From: Pseudomonas sp. Q11
GTDB lineage: Bacteria; Pseudomonadota; Gammaproteobacteria; Pseudomonadales; Pseudomonadaceae
Direction of reading: 5' to 3'
Assembly (NCBI RefSeq): GCF_024494355.1
Contig: NZ_JAKNQY010000007.1
Location: 184,433 to 248,432 of the forward strand
Length of the DNA: 64,000 nucleotides
The position numbers and the translations under genes were made by a program. Under the pieces are notes generated by a model, which had not been told where the DNA came from, did not search any database, and saw only the letters and a program-made list of their open reading frames with translations. This document shows, one piece after another, positions 25,262 to 34,127 of the stretch (positions are counted from its first letter, which is position 1; each line of letters starts with the position of its first letter).

Positions 25262-26923
25262 GTGAGCGCCAATATCACCCTGGCCGGCGAAAGCCAAATA
25301 GCCCTGAAGCAAAGCCAAAGAAAGCCGCTGATTATCAGCAAATTCATCTTCGCCAATGTGCCCGGGCTTGACCCCGCCGCGCCGATTGATCGCGCTGCTG
25401 GCAAGCCGCCGGCGGCGCAGATCGTTCATGTGTACAACATTCCCGCGCAGAACGCCGGCTACGTGAACCCGAACCAGGTCGTGTACAGCGCCCAGCTGGG
25501 ATCGGACATCGGTGACTGGAATTTCAACTGGATTGGCCTGGAGGATGAGGACGGAGAGCTGTGTGCTGTGTCCACCGTGCCGATGCAGCAGAAACGCAAA
25601 AACGTGCCGCCGCTTCAGATCGGTAACAACGTCACCCGAAATTTTCTGCTGGCCTTCGACGGTGCCATGGCGTTAACCGGCATCACCATCGACGCCAGCA
25701 CCTGGCAGCATGACTTTACAGTGCGCCTGGCGGGAATCGATGAGCGCGAGCGCTTGAACAATCGCGAGCTGTACGGCCGCGCCTGTTTTTTTGGCAGCTC
25801 GCTGGCCTTCACAAGGATTGTGGGCGAATACCAAGTGAATCCAGGAATCGCCTATATCGAAGGTATTCGCGTGGTCCTGGGTGAAGCGTTGCCGATCAGC
25901 GGCATCATCCCGTCGGGAAAAATCTGGTTGGACGTGTCTCTGGAACGTCAACTCAACGACCGGGTGACCAGATGGAAGTTGGTCTACGGCGATCAGTCGG
26001 ACTACACCGACGCCGCTGGCGCACGGCATTACTGCGTGCAGATCGCCAACTTTATCTCATCAACCAACATCGTCGACCTGAGAACGGTGGAGCCCATCCC
26101 CGGCCCGTTGATTCAATATCTGGCTGCGCGTAGTGGCGACTATGTTGGGCTGCGTGCTCGAGCCACTACGAAGGCAGATGTAGGGCTGGGTAACTTACCC
26201 AATTCCAAGAGTGACGACCCTACGACCAACAGCAGCGAAATCCTGGCAACTACCGCTGCACTGAATAAAGTGCAAAAGCAGATCAGCGATCCAATGACCG
26301 GCATGGTTTCCGCATTCGCGATGAAAGCACCACCCATGGGCTGGCTGAGTTGTAACGGTGCGGTGATTTCACGCACTACCTTCGCCAACCTCTTTGCCCG
26401 CATTGGTACGACGTACGGTGCCGGTGATGGAGCAACTACCTTCACGTTGCCTGATATGCGTGGCCTGTTTCCCCGCGGTTGGGATGATGGTCGTGGTCTG
26501 AACCCGAACCGTGTTTTTGGTTCGTTTGAAGACATGATGCTGCAATCGCACACGCACACGGCTTCCGCTGCTGCAGTTGGTAACCACGTTCATACAGCAT
26601 CGACGAATGCACAGGGTCAGCACGTTCATAGCGCCTCGACCGACTCTCAAGGCGCTCATGCTCACAACGTACCAGGCTCCATTCACTCGAGTGGCGGTAC
26701 TCCATCGCTGGACGGCAACCCCATCGGTGCAACGTTTAACGTTCCGACTTCGGTTGCGGGGGCTCACGCGCATAACGTCTCCATAGGCGCTGCTGGCAGC
26801 CACTCGCATAGTGTCAGCATTGGCGCCAGCGGCAGCCACACACACGCCCTGACGATCGCTGCTGTTGGTGGCGCAGAAACCCGCCCCAAAAACATGGCGC
26901 TCCTTTTCTGCATTAAGTATTGA
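25262..26923 (+). CDS. Tail fibre protein with collar domain and His-x-His repeats
   Basis: 553 aa, GTG start. The N-terminal ~160 residues match the P2 gpH-type fibre attachment domain (SKFIFANVPGLDP, VYSAQLGSDIGDWNFNWIGLEDEDGEL). The tail-collar domain begins near 360 (PPMGWLSCNGAVISRTTFANLFARIGTTYG, FTLPDMRGLFPRG). The last ~85 residues hold seven HxH motifs (HTH, HVH, HVH, HAH, HAH, HSH, HTH) and end in RPKNMALLFCIKY. It binds the host surface. HxH ladders coordinate metal in T4 gp37, so a metal-stabilised needle is plausible here. Confidence 0.92.
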   Translation: MSANITLAGESQIALKQSQRKPLIISKFIFANVPGLDPAAPIDRAAGKPPAAQIVHVYNIPAQNAGYVNPNQVVYSAQLGSDIGDWNFNWIGLEDEDGELCAVSTVPMQQKRKNVPPLQIGNNVTRNFLLAFDGAMALTGITIDASTWQHDFTVRLAGIDERERLNNRELYGRACFFGSSLAFTRIVGEYQVNPGIAYIEGIRVVLGEALPISGIIPSGKIWLDVSLERQLNDRVTRWKLVYGDQSDYTDAAGARHYCVQIANFISSTNIVDLRTVEPIPGPLIQYLAARSGDYVGLRARATTKADVGLGNLPNSKSDDPTTNSSEILATTAALNKVQKQISDPMTGMVSAFAMKAPPMGWLSCNGAVISRTTFANLFARIGTTYGAGDGATTFTLPDMRGLFPRGWDDGRGLNPNRVFGSFEDMMLQSHTHTASAAAVGNHVHTASTNAQGQHVHSASTDSQGAHAHNVPGSIHSSGGTPSLDGNPIGATFNVPTSVAGAHAHNVSIGAAGSHSHSVSIGASGSHTHALTIAAVGGAETRPKNMALLFCIKY

Positions 26924-26931
26924 GATCAATC

Positions 26932-27639
26932 ATGACCAACAAACTTGTCTATCAGACTGATCATCTAGGTATGTTCGTAGGTGTAGCAGAGGCTCGTGAA
27001 TCTCCACTGGAGCCAGGTGTATTCCTAATTCCTGGCGGCTGCGTGGAAACCCCGCCGCCGGAAACTCCCGAAAATACAGTTGCCTGGTGGAATGGCCAGG
27101 CCTGGAAATTTGTGGACTACTTCGGCGGTGTTGTTGTTTACAACATCGACACCTGCGAGCCGCGAACCCTCGAAGGGTTTGAGCCGCTTCCAGCATGTTT
27201 TACTTTGAAAAAACCGGGACCCAACCAGGTCTGGAAAGATGGCGAATGGGTCGATGATATCGACGCCGTGCTGGCCATACTGCAGGAGCAAACGCTGCAG
27301 GCGATCAGCGCCGGATGCAGCATCCACATTGCCGGCGGTTTCAGCTCCAACGCCTTGGGCGAGGTGTACCGCTACAGCAGCGCCATCGATGACCAGGTGA
27401 ACCTGAATGCCCAGGTGCTGCTGGGCATAGATGATGTTTACCCCTGTTACGACGTGGACCAGGTGAAGGCGTTCAGGCCGCACACCATCGCCCAATTGCA
27501 GAAAGTCAGCCATGACCTGGTGCGTTTCAGACAGGCCGCGTTGCAGCACGCCGAAACCTTGCGCCAGGCCGTTGCCCAGGCCGTGGCAGAGAGGGACCTG
27601 AAAGCATTGAAACTCATCACCTGGACACCGCCGGCATGA
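26932..27639 (+). CDS. Tail fibre-associated protein (assembly/chaperone-like, DUF4376-like C-terminus)
   Basis: 235 aa from ATG 26932. The N-terminal half (GVAEARESPLEPGVFLIPGGCVETPPPE, VAWWNGQAWKFVDYFGGVVVY) resembles tail fibre assembly proteins. The C-terminal half (AGCSIHIAGGFSSNALGEVYRYSSAIDDQVNL) fits DUF4376, found in the same proteins. It follows the fibre gene by 8 bp, which is the usual place for the fibre chaperone. Confidence 0.75.
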   Translation: MTNKLVYQTDHLGMFVGVAEARESPLEPGVFLIPGGCVETPPPETPENTVAWWNGQAWKFVDYFGGVVVYNIDTCEPRTLEGFEPLPACFTLKKPGPNQVWKDGEWVDDIDAVLAILQEQTLQAISAGCSIHIAGGFSSNALGEVYRYSSAIDDQVNLNAQVLLGIDDVYPCYDVDQVKAFRPHTIAQLQKVSHDLVRFRQAALQHAETLRQAVAQAVAERDLKALKLITWTPPA

Positions 27640-28559
27640 CCTGGACACCGGTGACGATGCGCTGGCCGGAGCAGGCCACGCAGTGGATGGGCGGTCTGGC
27701 CACCGCGAAGGACCTGGCCGGCGGCGAGTTGGCCAGTACCGCCCAGCGTCTGGCCGGGCTGAAGGGCCTGGCCACCACCAGCCCAGGGCCGGTCGGCGGC
27801 GCGGCGCAAGGGGCCATTGCGGCCGGTCGCGCTGCGCTCACCGAACAACTGGGCCAGGCGCCGGCGTGCCTGGTGGTGACTCCATTTCAGAGCGGCATTG
27901 GCCAAGGCAAGGGTTACCAGCGCTTCCTGTCGGCGCCGAACGTCCTGGAGCACCTGGGCAAGAAACTGGAAGACGTCACCGACGACGGTCGCCCGGCCGG
28001 TTCGCTGTACGCACTGTCGATCCTGTTCCTGGGCACACGCTTGGAGCAGCTGGCCAGCGGCTTGTCCCGGTTCAATGCCTTGTTGCCGATCCCCGACCTG
28101 GTGCGCACCGAGCGCCGTGCGCAACACCTGGTGAAGCTGGAGAGCGAGAAATGGGAGATCCCCAACCCTGGCCCGCTGCCGCGCTGGCAGGCGATGCCCC
28201 TGGAGCGTTGTACGGTGGTCAAGGCCGCCAAGCAGTCCATGGCGGGCCAATTGGCCGTCCTGGAGGGCTATGCCGCCGACAGCTCGCCGTTGAGCGATCT
28301 GGCCGCGCTCGCCGCCCGCAAAGGCGCCCAGCAACAGGGGCGCGATCAGCAGTTGAGCGACCTCAAGAATCTGCTGGCCGGGGGAAACCCGGACATCAGC
28401 ATTCGGGCGCGATTGATCGGCCCAGGCAATAGCAGCGAACTTCGCCGCCAATTGCTCGCCGGCGATGCACCTGGACATGAATGGGTACAGTGCGCCGGCC
28501 TGCTGCTGGTGGGCAACAAAGCAGGGTTGAGTTTTGTACAGGAGCTGGTGGGCCTATGA
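27636..28559 (+). CDS. Conserved phage protein of unknown function (K139-like tail region)
   Basis: 307 aa, Ala/Gly-rich N-terminus (AQRLAGLKGLATTSPGPVGGAAQGAIAAG), a central LSRFNALLPIPDLVRTERRAQHLVKLESEKWEIP and no recognised catalytic motif. Its 4-bp overlaps on both sides and position between fibre and baseplate hub genes imply a structural or assembly role in the tail. I do not recognise the family. Confidence 0.7.
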   Translation: MTWTPVTMRWPEQATQWMGGLATAKDLAGGELASTAQRLAGLKGLATTSPGPVGGAAQGAIAAGRAALTEQLGQAPACLVVTPFQSGIGQGKGYQRFLSAPNVLEHLGKKLEDVTDDGRPAGSLYALSILFLGTRLEQLASGLSRFNALLPIPDLVRTERRAQHLVKLESEKWEIPNPGPLPRWQAMPLERCTVVKAAKQSMAGQLAVLEGYAADSSPLSDLAALAARKGAQQQGRDQQLSDLKNLLAGGNPDISIRARLIGPGNSSELRRQLLAGDAPGHEWVQCAGLLLVGNKAGLSFVQELVGL

Positions 28560-29098
28560 CGCTGTTGCTCGACGGGCAAAAAATCCAGGGGAAAAACCTC
28601 AAGGTCACGGCCAACCTGCGTATCGAAAGCGGCGACATGTCGGGCCAGACCAGTAACACCGACAAGGCGCATAAGGGGTTCAAACCCAAGACGTTGACCG
28701 TTTCGCTGATGATCCCGTTTGTCGATCGGGTGCAACTGACCGATCTGATGCGCCTCGCCGAAGCCACGGCCGGCGGTGGCCAGCTACACCTGTACCGGAT
28801 CGTTAACGACACCGCCGAGGCCTTCGGCGTGCGCCAGGTGGAGTTTTCCGAGGGCGTCAGCGCCCGGGAGGCAGACAGCCTTAAGGCCTGGTTGGTCCAA
28901 TTCACGCTGAGCGAGCGCGAATCCAATCCGGAGAAGGTCGAAAGCCGGCGAGTCAGTAACAAGGTGGACGCCCAGGGCGCACCCGGTAACGCGGTAGGCG
29001 ACGGCGGTGGTGCAACGGGTGACAACCCTGCGCTGAGTGGCTTTGAAAAGGTTCTGGGCCGTGTGGACAAGTGGCTGGGCGGGAGTGAGCAGAATTGA
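28556..29098 (+). CDS. Probable baseplate protein (DNA circularization/tail hub-associated type)
   Basis: 180 aa: MTLLLDGQKIQGKNLKVTANLRIESGD, TLTVSLMIPFVDRVQLTDLMRLAEA, a predicted beta-rich N-terminal domain and a Gly-rich C-terminus (GNAVGDGGGATGDNPALSG). It is coupled by 4-bp overlaps to the flanking tail genes. Comparable proteins precede the hub in K139-like phages; precise function unknown. Confidence 0.65.
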   Translation: MTLLLDGQKIQGKNLKVTANLRIESGDMSGQTSNTDKAHKGFKPKTLTVSLMIPFVDRVQLTDLMRLAEATAGGGQLHLYRIVNDTAEAFGVRQVEFSEGVSAREADSLKAWLVQFTLSERESNPEKVESRRVSNKVDAQGAPGNAVGDGGGATGDNPALSGFEKVLGRVDKWLGGSEQN

Positions 29099-29799
29099 AG
29101 CTGCACAAGGTGCTGGCCATCAACGGCGCGCCGATCGCCCTGGTCAAGGAGGACGTCCGGCTGGACACCTTCAGTCCGGGCCGGGCGAACTTCACGGTGC
29201 AATCCATCACCCCGCTCAAAGGCCTGGTGACGCTGGATATCGGCTACAACCAAAGCACGCTGCAGCGTCACTTCATCGGCTACATCGAGCGTTGCACCGC
29301 CGCCAACGCGGTGGAGCAGATGTTGTTCTGCCGCGAGCTGACCGCCGTGCTGGCCAACCCGCTGCCGATGAACCTGCGTCACGTCGATCTGCGCGCGGTG
29401 TTGGCTGAGATCAGCGAGCAGACCGGTCTGCGCTTTCGGGTGCCTGACCGGCCATACGCCGGCATCAAGACACCGTATTTCTACAGCCTGGCCGCCGGTT
29501 ACCAGGCGATGGACAGCCTGGCTCGGGTGTTCGGGATCCCCGACTACACCTGGCACCAACAGGGCAACGGTGAAGTGTTCGTGGGGAGCTGGGCCGACAG
29601 TTTTTTCGGCATCCGGGCACCGCTACAAATCCCAACGGAGCTGTTCGACGGCTACCAGGGCAACCAAAGCGCGATGGTCGCGGCCCTTCCCGGGTTACGA
29701 CCAGGTGCAACGATCAACACCGGCGAGCGCGTCACCAGTGTGGCGCTCGCCAATGACCAGATGGCCATCCGATGGAAGACGCAATCCGCCGCAGCGTAG
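29095..29799 (+). CDS. Baseplate hub-like protein (gpD/gp27 type)
   Basis: 234 aa, TTG start at 29095. DVRLDTFSPGRANFTVQSITPLKGLVTLDIGYN and RHFIGYIERCTAAN resemble the repeated beta-barrel of tail hub proteins, and SEQTGLRFRVPDRPYAGIKTPYFYSLAAGYQAMDSLARVFGIPDYTW is a hub-like middle. It overlaps the spike gene by 28 bp. The hub call is based on pattern and context. Confidence 0.7.
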   Translation: MKLHKVLAINGAPIALVKEDVRLDTFSPGRANFTVQSITPLKGLVTLDIGYNQSTLQRHFIGYIERCTAANAVEQMLFCRELTAVLANPLPMNLRHVDLRAVLAEISEQTGLRFRVPDRPYAGIKTPYFYSLAAGYQAMDSLARVFGIPDYTWHQQGNGEVFVGSWADSFFGIRAPLQIPTELFDGYQGNQSAMVAALPGLRPGATINTGERVTSVALANDQMAIRWKTQSAAA

Positions 29800-30749
29800 A
29801 GCGGCAGTTCCCTGAACTCACCGGCGGCTACCACTTGCCGCGCTTTGCCCGGGTTATCGCCGTGGCCGACGCGCCGGCCGGCGCCGGGATCTGCGACGAC
29901 TTCCGACCACGCTATGCCGTGGATATTGAAGTCCTGGGCCCAGATGGGGAGCCTGATCCACTGTTGCCTCAGCTCACCGGCGTTCCGTTGCCGCTGCCCA
30001 CCGGTGGCGAGGAAATGGGGATCTATGCGTTTCCGGAGGAAGGCACCCAGGTGGTGGTGTGCTTCGCCTACGGCCTGCCGAACAAGCCCTACATTCAAAC
30101 GATCCTTCCGCATGGCCTGAGCATGCCCAAGGTGCCGAAAGGCGATCAGGTCTGGCAGCACAGCGAGGCGGTCCAGCAGCGTGTGGATGCGGATGGCAAC
30201 TGGTTGCGCCAGACGGATGGCAAGATCCAGGACAAGGCGATCGAGCGGGAAGTCGAAGCCCTGGATAACCGCGAGCGGTTCCAGAGGCACACCAGGATCG
30301 TGGACGACCATTCAAGCGAGTCCGTGGGAGGGGTTAAAACGATCGAGGCGCTGGGTGCGCTCAAGCTGCTGTCGGGTGGATCCGCGAGCCTGGCGACTGT
30401 GGATGATCTGCACCAAGCCACCGGGCGGGATCTGAACCTTGTTGTGGGACGGAAGCTCAACGCGACGGTGGGCGGAGATATGCAGGAGCACATTAAGGGG
30501 GTGCGCCAGAGTTTGGCCGGGGTCAGCCAAAGTCTTAAAGCACCCAAGACGTGGCTAGGTTCAGAAGAGGTGAATGTGTTGCAGGTGCTATGCGATCTCC
30601 TCGACCTGGTTAAAGAAATAAACACACAGTTGGCAACGCACACGCATTCGCCTGGACCGACGCCAAGTACGGCAGACGCTTCGGTTTTTATGGAAAAAGC
30701 GGTGGTTGCAACTCGCTTAAGTGCTCTGGTGAAAAGCATTAAGACATAA
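29772..30749 (+). CDS. Baseplate spike protein (gpV/gp5 OB-fold type)
   Basis: 325 aa. An OB-fold-like region (PRYAVDIEVLGPDGEPDP, EEMGIYAFPEEGTQVVVCFAYGLPNKPYI) is followed by a repetitive beta-helix stretch (GGVKTIEALGALKLLSGGSASLATV...VVGRKLNATVGGDM) and a C-terminal ATHTHSPGP. The HTH tip matches the iron-binding HxH apex of P2 gpV. It is the last structural gene; host-derived AT-rich cargo begins directly after it. Confidence 0.85.
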   Translation: MEDAIRRSVERQFPELTGGYHLPRFARVIAVADAPAGAGICDDFRPRYAVDIEVLGPDGEPDPLLPQLTGVPLPLPTGGEEMGIYAFPEEGTQVVVCFAYGLPNKPYIQTILPHGLSMPKVPKGDQVWQHSEAVQQRVDADGNWLRQTDGKIQDKAIEREVEALDNRERFQRHTRIVDDHSSESVGGVKTIEALGALKLLSGGSASLATVDDLHQATGRDLNLVVGRKLNATVGGDMQEHIKGVRQSLAGVSQSLKAPKTWLGSEEVNVLQVLCDLLDLVKEINTQLATHTHSPGPTPSTADASVFMEKAVVATRLSALVKSIKT

Positions 30750-30786
30750 CCTGACACTCCACTAACCGGAATCAATAAATAAAATT

Positions 30787-32346
30787 TCAAATCTTTAAGC
30801 TTTCAAAAAAAACGGGAGAAAAGTTTATCACCGGAAGCTCAGACTCATAGCCTTCTATTAGGCTTGTAATCTCCCCCTTCAAGGATTCCTTGTTAAAGCT
30901 GTCAATAAGAAACATTGTCTTATAGAACGACCTTCTAACCCTCGGCGTTATACTGTATTGCCCATCATCCTCTAGCTCCACATTCCCCAAGAAAAGAATA
31001 AGTTCTATAAATACATATTTTCCAAGCTGAAACGAAAAAATGTAAAAAGATTCTATCTCGGTTCCTAGGGCGATGTCGTCAATGGTAGGAAATTTCAGTG
31101 TAAATATTTCGGGGTCACCTTCAATCAACTTTATTATAAAGTTTGGCTTGGTGTTAATCCTTTCAAGCTCGTGGTCACTAAAGTTCAAAGGAGTGTCAAC
31201 CTCAAAATATCGCTTAATTTTAACTATGCCCTCCAGTGTCCCTATTTTTTTAGACTGATCAGGGAAGCCATCTCCAGATTTAAGATAGGCTGTCGATGAT
31301 AAGTCTTGAAAATCAAAAACAATTTCGACATTTTTCGGATTCGAAAACATATGCATAAGCTTGAACATTCTAAGCGCTTCTTCAACTTCGAACCGTTCAA
31401 GCAAATCAACATTCATGGAAAGGTTAAATGTTTTTCCTTGGTTAAGGATATTAAATTCGAATAACTTAGCATCCATTCTTATTTTTTGGTAAGGTTTTGG
31501 GATCCACGCATTGAAGGGGCTGGTATAGAGATCCACTGGGAATTTTAGAGTGCGTCCGGTCGATTTATCTCTAAAAGTTAGAAAGCCGTGATCACTCGGA
31601 ATTACGTCCGGCATAGTCAGTAAAGCTGTATCATCGGTTAGTTTGTGCCTATCGGACAAAACACCAAATCGAAGGGATGCCCCATGGACGTTTACTACCT
31701 GGACCGCACCTCTCTTTCCCAGCGAAATATCAATCAGTTTATGAAGTTTGTCATCGCCTGTGAACGAAAATTGTATTCGATGAGCCCCCTCTTCAAAGCC
31801 TACTAACTTTAAATGTTCACGCTTGCGGTCAAGGTAATCAAAATGTGAAGCGCCAATATGGTTCATTATCAACTGCTTTAAAACTAAGGCTGCGAGAGGA
31901 ACAATGGGCTCGTGAAAACTAAGGCGCATCTTCTTCTTATTGAGCTTTACGTTAGGATCTTTAACGTACTCATCTGAAACTCGCCTAAGGGTTTTTTCTA
32001 TTAGGTCATTGTCGAAGTGACGCAAGTACCCTCTGACAGGAATATCTCCGCTATCGAATTCGAGCAATACATAAAAGCAGGGCAGGGAACTAGTAGCCAT
32101 TTTCTTAAGGTTTGACAACTCCACGTCGACGAATTTTTTATTGCCGTCAGTGGATTTTACCTGGATTTTTGTTTCGATCAGACCTTCATGCATAGACATT
32201 CGATCGAACTTACTTGGAACATTATCGATTTCTACAAACAAATCCCAGCCATTGATATCGGTTTCAGATTTGTTTGCCGCCATGCCCGCCGCCGTCGCGC
32301 ATAGCGTACCGAAGAATTTCTCCCCAGCCGTTCCCAAATCCCTCAT
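30787..32346 (-). CDS. DUF4365-like putative restriction/defence nuclease
   Basis: 519 aa, much more AT-rich than the phage genes. The N-terminal ~130 residues show the DUF4365/Mrr-like nuclease signature: Glu9 in GEKFFGTL, Asp35 in DINGWDLFVEI and Gln62-x-Lys64 in KIQVKST, spaced like a PD-(D/E)xK core. The remaining ~390 residues are beta-rich and unrecognised, possibly a sensor or target-recognition domain. It stands alone, opposite to the late genes, at the end of the prophage where phages carry anti-phage cargo. Nuclease activity is inferred from the motif; the gene may be a single-protein defence factor. Confidence 0.7.
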   Translation of the reverse strand: MRDLGTAGEKFFGTLCATAAGMAANKSETDINGWDLFVEIDNVPSKFDRMSMHEGLIETKIQVKSTDGNKKFVDVELSNLKKMATSSLPCFYVLLEFDSGDIPVRGYLRHFDNDLIEKTLRRVSDEYVKDPNVKLNKKKMRLSFHEPIVPLAALVLKQLIMNHIGASHFDYLDRKREHLKLVGFEEGAHRIQFSFTGDDKLHKLIDISLGKRGAVQVVNVHGASLRFGVLSDRHKLTDDTALLTMPDVIPSDHGFLTFRDKSTGRTLKFPVDLYTSPFNAWIPKPYQKIRMDAKLFEFNILNQGKTFNLSMNVDLLERFEVEEALRMFKLMHMFSNPKNVEIVFDFQDLSSTAYLKSGDGFPDQSKKIGTLEGIVKIKRYFEVDTPLNFSDHELERINTKPNFIIKLIEGDPEIFTLKFPTIDDIALGTEIESFYIFSFQLGKYVFIELILFLGNVELEDDGQYSITPRVRRSFYKTMFLIDSFNKESLKGEITSLIEGYESELPVINFSPVFFESLKI

Positions 32347-32827
32347 GTCGTGCTCCTTTTCTAGCGTAGAGGCAAGATGCCATGTCCAGACCTACAAGAC
32401 AAATCCTCGAAAAAAATGATGAGGAAAGCACTTATCCCCCTCCCGCCGACGGGCTTTGCGTCCCTTGTTTTTGCAAACACCGGTGATGACGTAAACGATG
32501 CCCCCGCCAAGGCCCTTTATGGGGTCTGTGCCGCGTTTGGCAATTGCACGGTGTGCAAGGTTTTGCAAAAAAGTGAGCGCAATATTGGAGGTCTCGGGGC
32601 GAAGGGGGATTGGTGGCTGTTTCCAGAGGGCTACGGTTTACAGAGAGAGGACCGATAAAAACAGACGTTTTGCTGATTTTCATTTTCTGAATGGCTCGCA
32701 CTAGGTCCCCTATCGACGTCAACCAGGAACAAGATCGATATACCTTAAAGCCCCAGGCCGACTGACTTCTCGGTCACACAGCCAATTGCACTAATTGACC
32801 AACACTGAGCCATATTTTGAGCTGCGA

Positions 32828-32942
32828 TTGGGGGGCTTAAAAATATCGGATGGGGAGAAGTTCAGGCTTTTTTTCAGGATCAACACTGCGACAGTGTAAT
32901 TTTGGTAAGCGAGGACAAGGAATGGCTCGGATCCTATATAGA
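32828..32942 (+). repeat. Left copy of diverged direct repeat flanking the PARIS cargo
   Basis: It shares TTGGGGGGCT, AGTTCAGGCT, an exact 14-mer GTAATTTTGGTAAG (32896-32909), AATGGCT and the CCTATATAGAAC end with 36405-36488 in the same order and orientation. The spacing differs, so the copies have diverged. Confidence 0.6.
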
Positions 32943-33069
32943 ACACGGGGGGCGTTGATAGGGAAGGGAATGCTGACCGTAGCTTCCGTACGACTTGTGC
33001 AAGTGTTACAAAAACTATAACCAGTTCCGCCTGACGCCACCTAAACATCGCTGGAGGTCTTGAAAATAG

Positions 33070-33109
33070 TGGAGCGGCTGAAGGGGGTCGAACCCTCGTT
33101 ATCAGCTTG
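33070..33109 (-). pseudogene. tRNA-like 3' fragment (Gly-type acceptor end)
   Basis: On the minus strand it reads AAGCTGATAAC, a T-arm GAGGG-TTCGACC-CCCTT with a proper 7-nt loop, then CAGCCGC-T-CCA as acceptor, discriminator and encoded CCA. This closely resembles the 3' half of Pseudomonas tRNA-Gly. The 5' acceptor partner GCGGCTG and a D-arm are not found upstream, and the anticodon stem is mismatched. It is probably a remnant or former attachment site rather than a functional tRNA. Confidence 0.5.
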
Positions 33110-33194
33110 TTAAGATGGCCCGCAGGGCAACCGTCAATGGTTGAAGAGTGCCCGACCATTGGTCGTAGTCGGGCTAAGAACGTAAATTTGATAC

Positions 33195-34127
33195 TTATGC
33201 AGGTGTAGAACGATTTTGATTGCTCATCGGTAGATTTAGAGCAAAGGTACGAAGGCACTGCGGTATGGGAGAAAGAAGAGCTAAAGTTCTAATGATTTCA
33301 CCCTTGGGGTTAAACTTCATGCCGGCTTTAATATTAAAATGCTTAGGAGTTGCTGAACAACGATCATCCTTCAACTTATGGAGTAGCTCGGTATAAACGC
33401 CAAGTACGAACTTTCCGCGCCAATCCTGTAAAGGCGATAGCGCCTCGAATTCTGTGATTGATTCTGGTATTGCACTTGCGTCGATTTCGTCTGGCCATCC
33501 GATTAGGGTTAAATGGTTAGCGCCAGTAGCGGTGATTCTATTTATATCTATATTTATATATTTGGTTATTTGATTGGTTATGCCTTGGAGTCTGATGTTT
33601 TGTTTTCTGGCGAAGAAGATTGCCCTATTGCTATCTCTCATCAGGTCTGTAAATTCGTATAAGCGCGCCAAAAACTTTTCTGTGACTGTTTCAATTGTGC
33701 TTTCTTCACCTGTTTTGTGGCAGAGGTATTCTTGCGCTAAGAGTGGGTGAAGAATAGAGTTTGAGCATAAGTTGTTTTCAATGGAGTATCCAGTTGTACA
33801 GTACGTGTTTTCTGATGGCTGAAATTGTTTAAAGCCGTCGAAATCCTTGTCAATAAAATAAGCAACTTTTTTATCGGAAGGAGTTTCGCGTTTGAACAGA
33901 AGTTCTCTAAGTCCTAGGACTTGATCTTTTCCGTTCACAACGAGCGCGCGATAGTCAACTTCGTCGATTAATTTTCGAAAAACTGTATCATAATATGGAT
34001 AGTCTTCGTGCCCTTCGAAAACACAAACAAGGCAATTAGGTGCTTTGCTTCTAAGGACGGTGTAGTCATGTAGGGCTACATGCGGTCTGTGTTTTGCGAG
34101 TCTGAGCTTATCTACGATGTTTGTCAT
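33195..34127 (-). CDS. ariB: PARIS AriB-like effector (DUF4435, TOPRIM-type)
   Basis: 310 aa. The DUF4435 pattern is clear: CLVCVFEGHEDYPYYDTVFRKL (TOPRIM-like Glu near 39), VVNGKDQVLGLRELL, and VAYFIDKDFDGF (acidic DxD near 93), then TTGYSIENNLCS. In PARIS, AriB is held by AriA and released when a phage anti-restriction protein such as Ocr is sensed. It then acts as a nuclease on host tRNA and aborts infection. It starts at the last base of the ATPase stop (TAATG), so the two genes are translationally coupled. Assignment rests on domain pair and order. Confidence 0.8.
   Translation of the reverse strand: MTNIVDKLRLAKHRPHVALHDYTVLRSKAPNCLVCVFEGHEDYPYYDTVFRKLIDEVDYRALVVNGKDQVLGLRELLFKRETPSDKKVAYFIDKDFDGFKQFQPSENTYCTTGYSIENNLCSNSILHPLLAQEYLCHKTGEESTIETVTEKFLARLYEFTDLMRDSNRAIFFARKQNIRLQGITNQITKYINIDINRITATGANHLTLIGWPDEIDASAIPESITEFEALSPLQDWRGKFVLGVYTELLHKLKDDRCSATPKHFNIKAGMKFNPKGEIIRTLALLSPIPQCLRTFALNLPMSNQNRSTPA

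Larger units (their letters stand above)
32347..33194. other. 848-bp region without a convincing gene
   Basis: An 80-aa frame (32416-32658, MRKALIPLPPTGFASL...) has no family resemblance and no clear ribosome site, so I do not call it. The region holds a segment (32828-32942) related to 36405-36488 and a tRNA-like 3' fragment at 33070-33109. It looks like recombined, decayed DNA between two cargo modules. Confidence 0.5.

Noticed and set aside
32416..32658. 80-aa frame MRKALIPLPPTGF...
   Set aside because: No homology recalled, no ribosome site, lies in a recombined region; reported only as part of the gap.
33064..33180. Complete functional tRNA gene
   Set aside because: The 5' acceptor strand and D-arm are absent and the anticodon stem does not pair; only the 3' part is tRNA-like.
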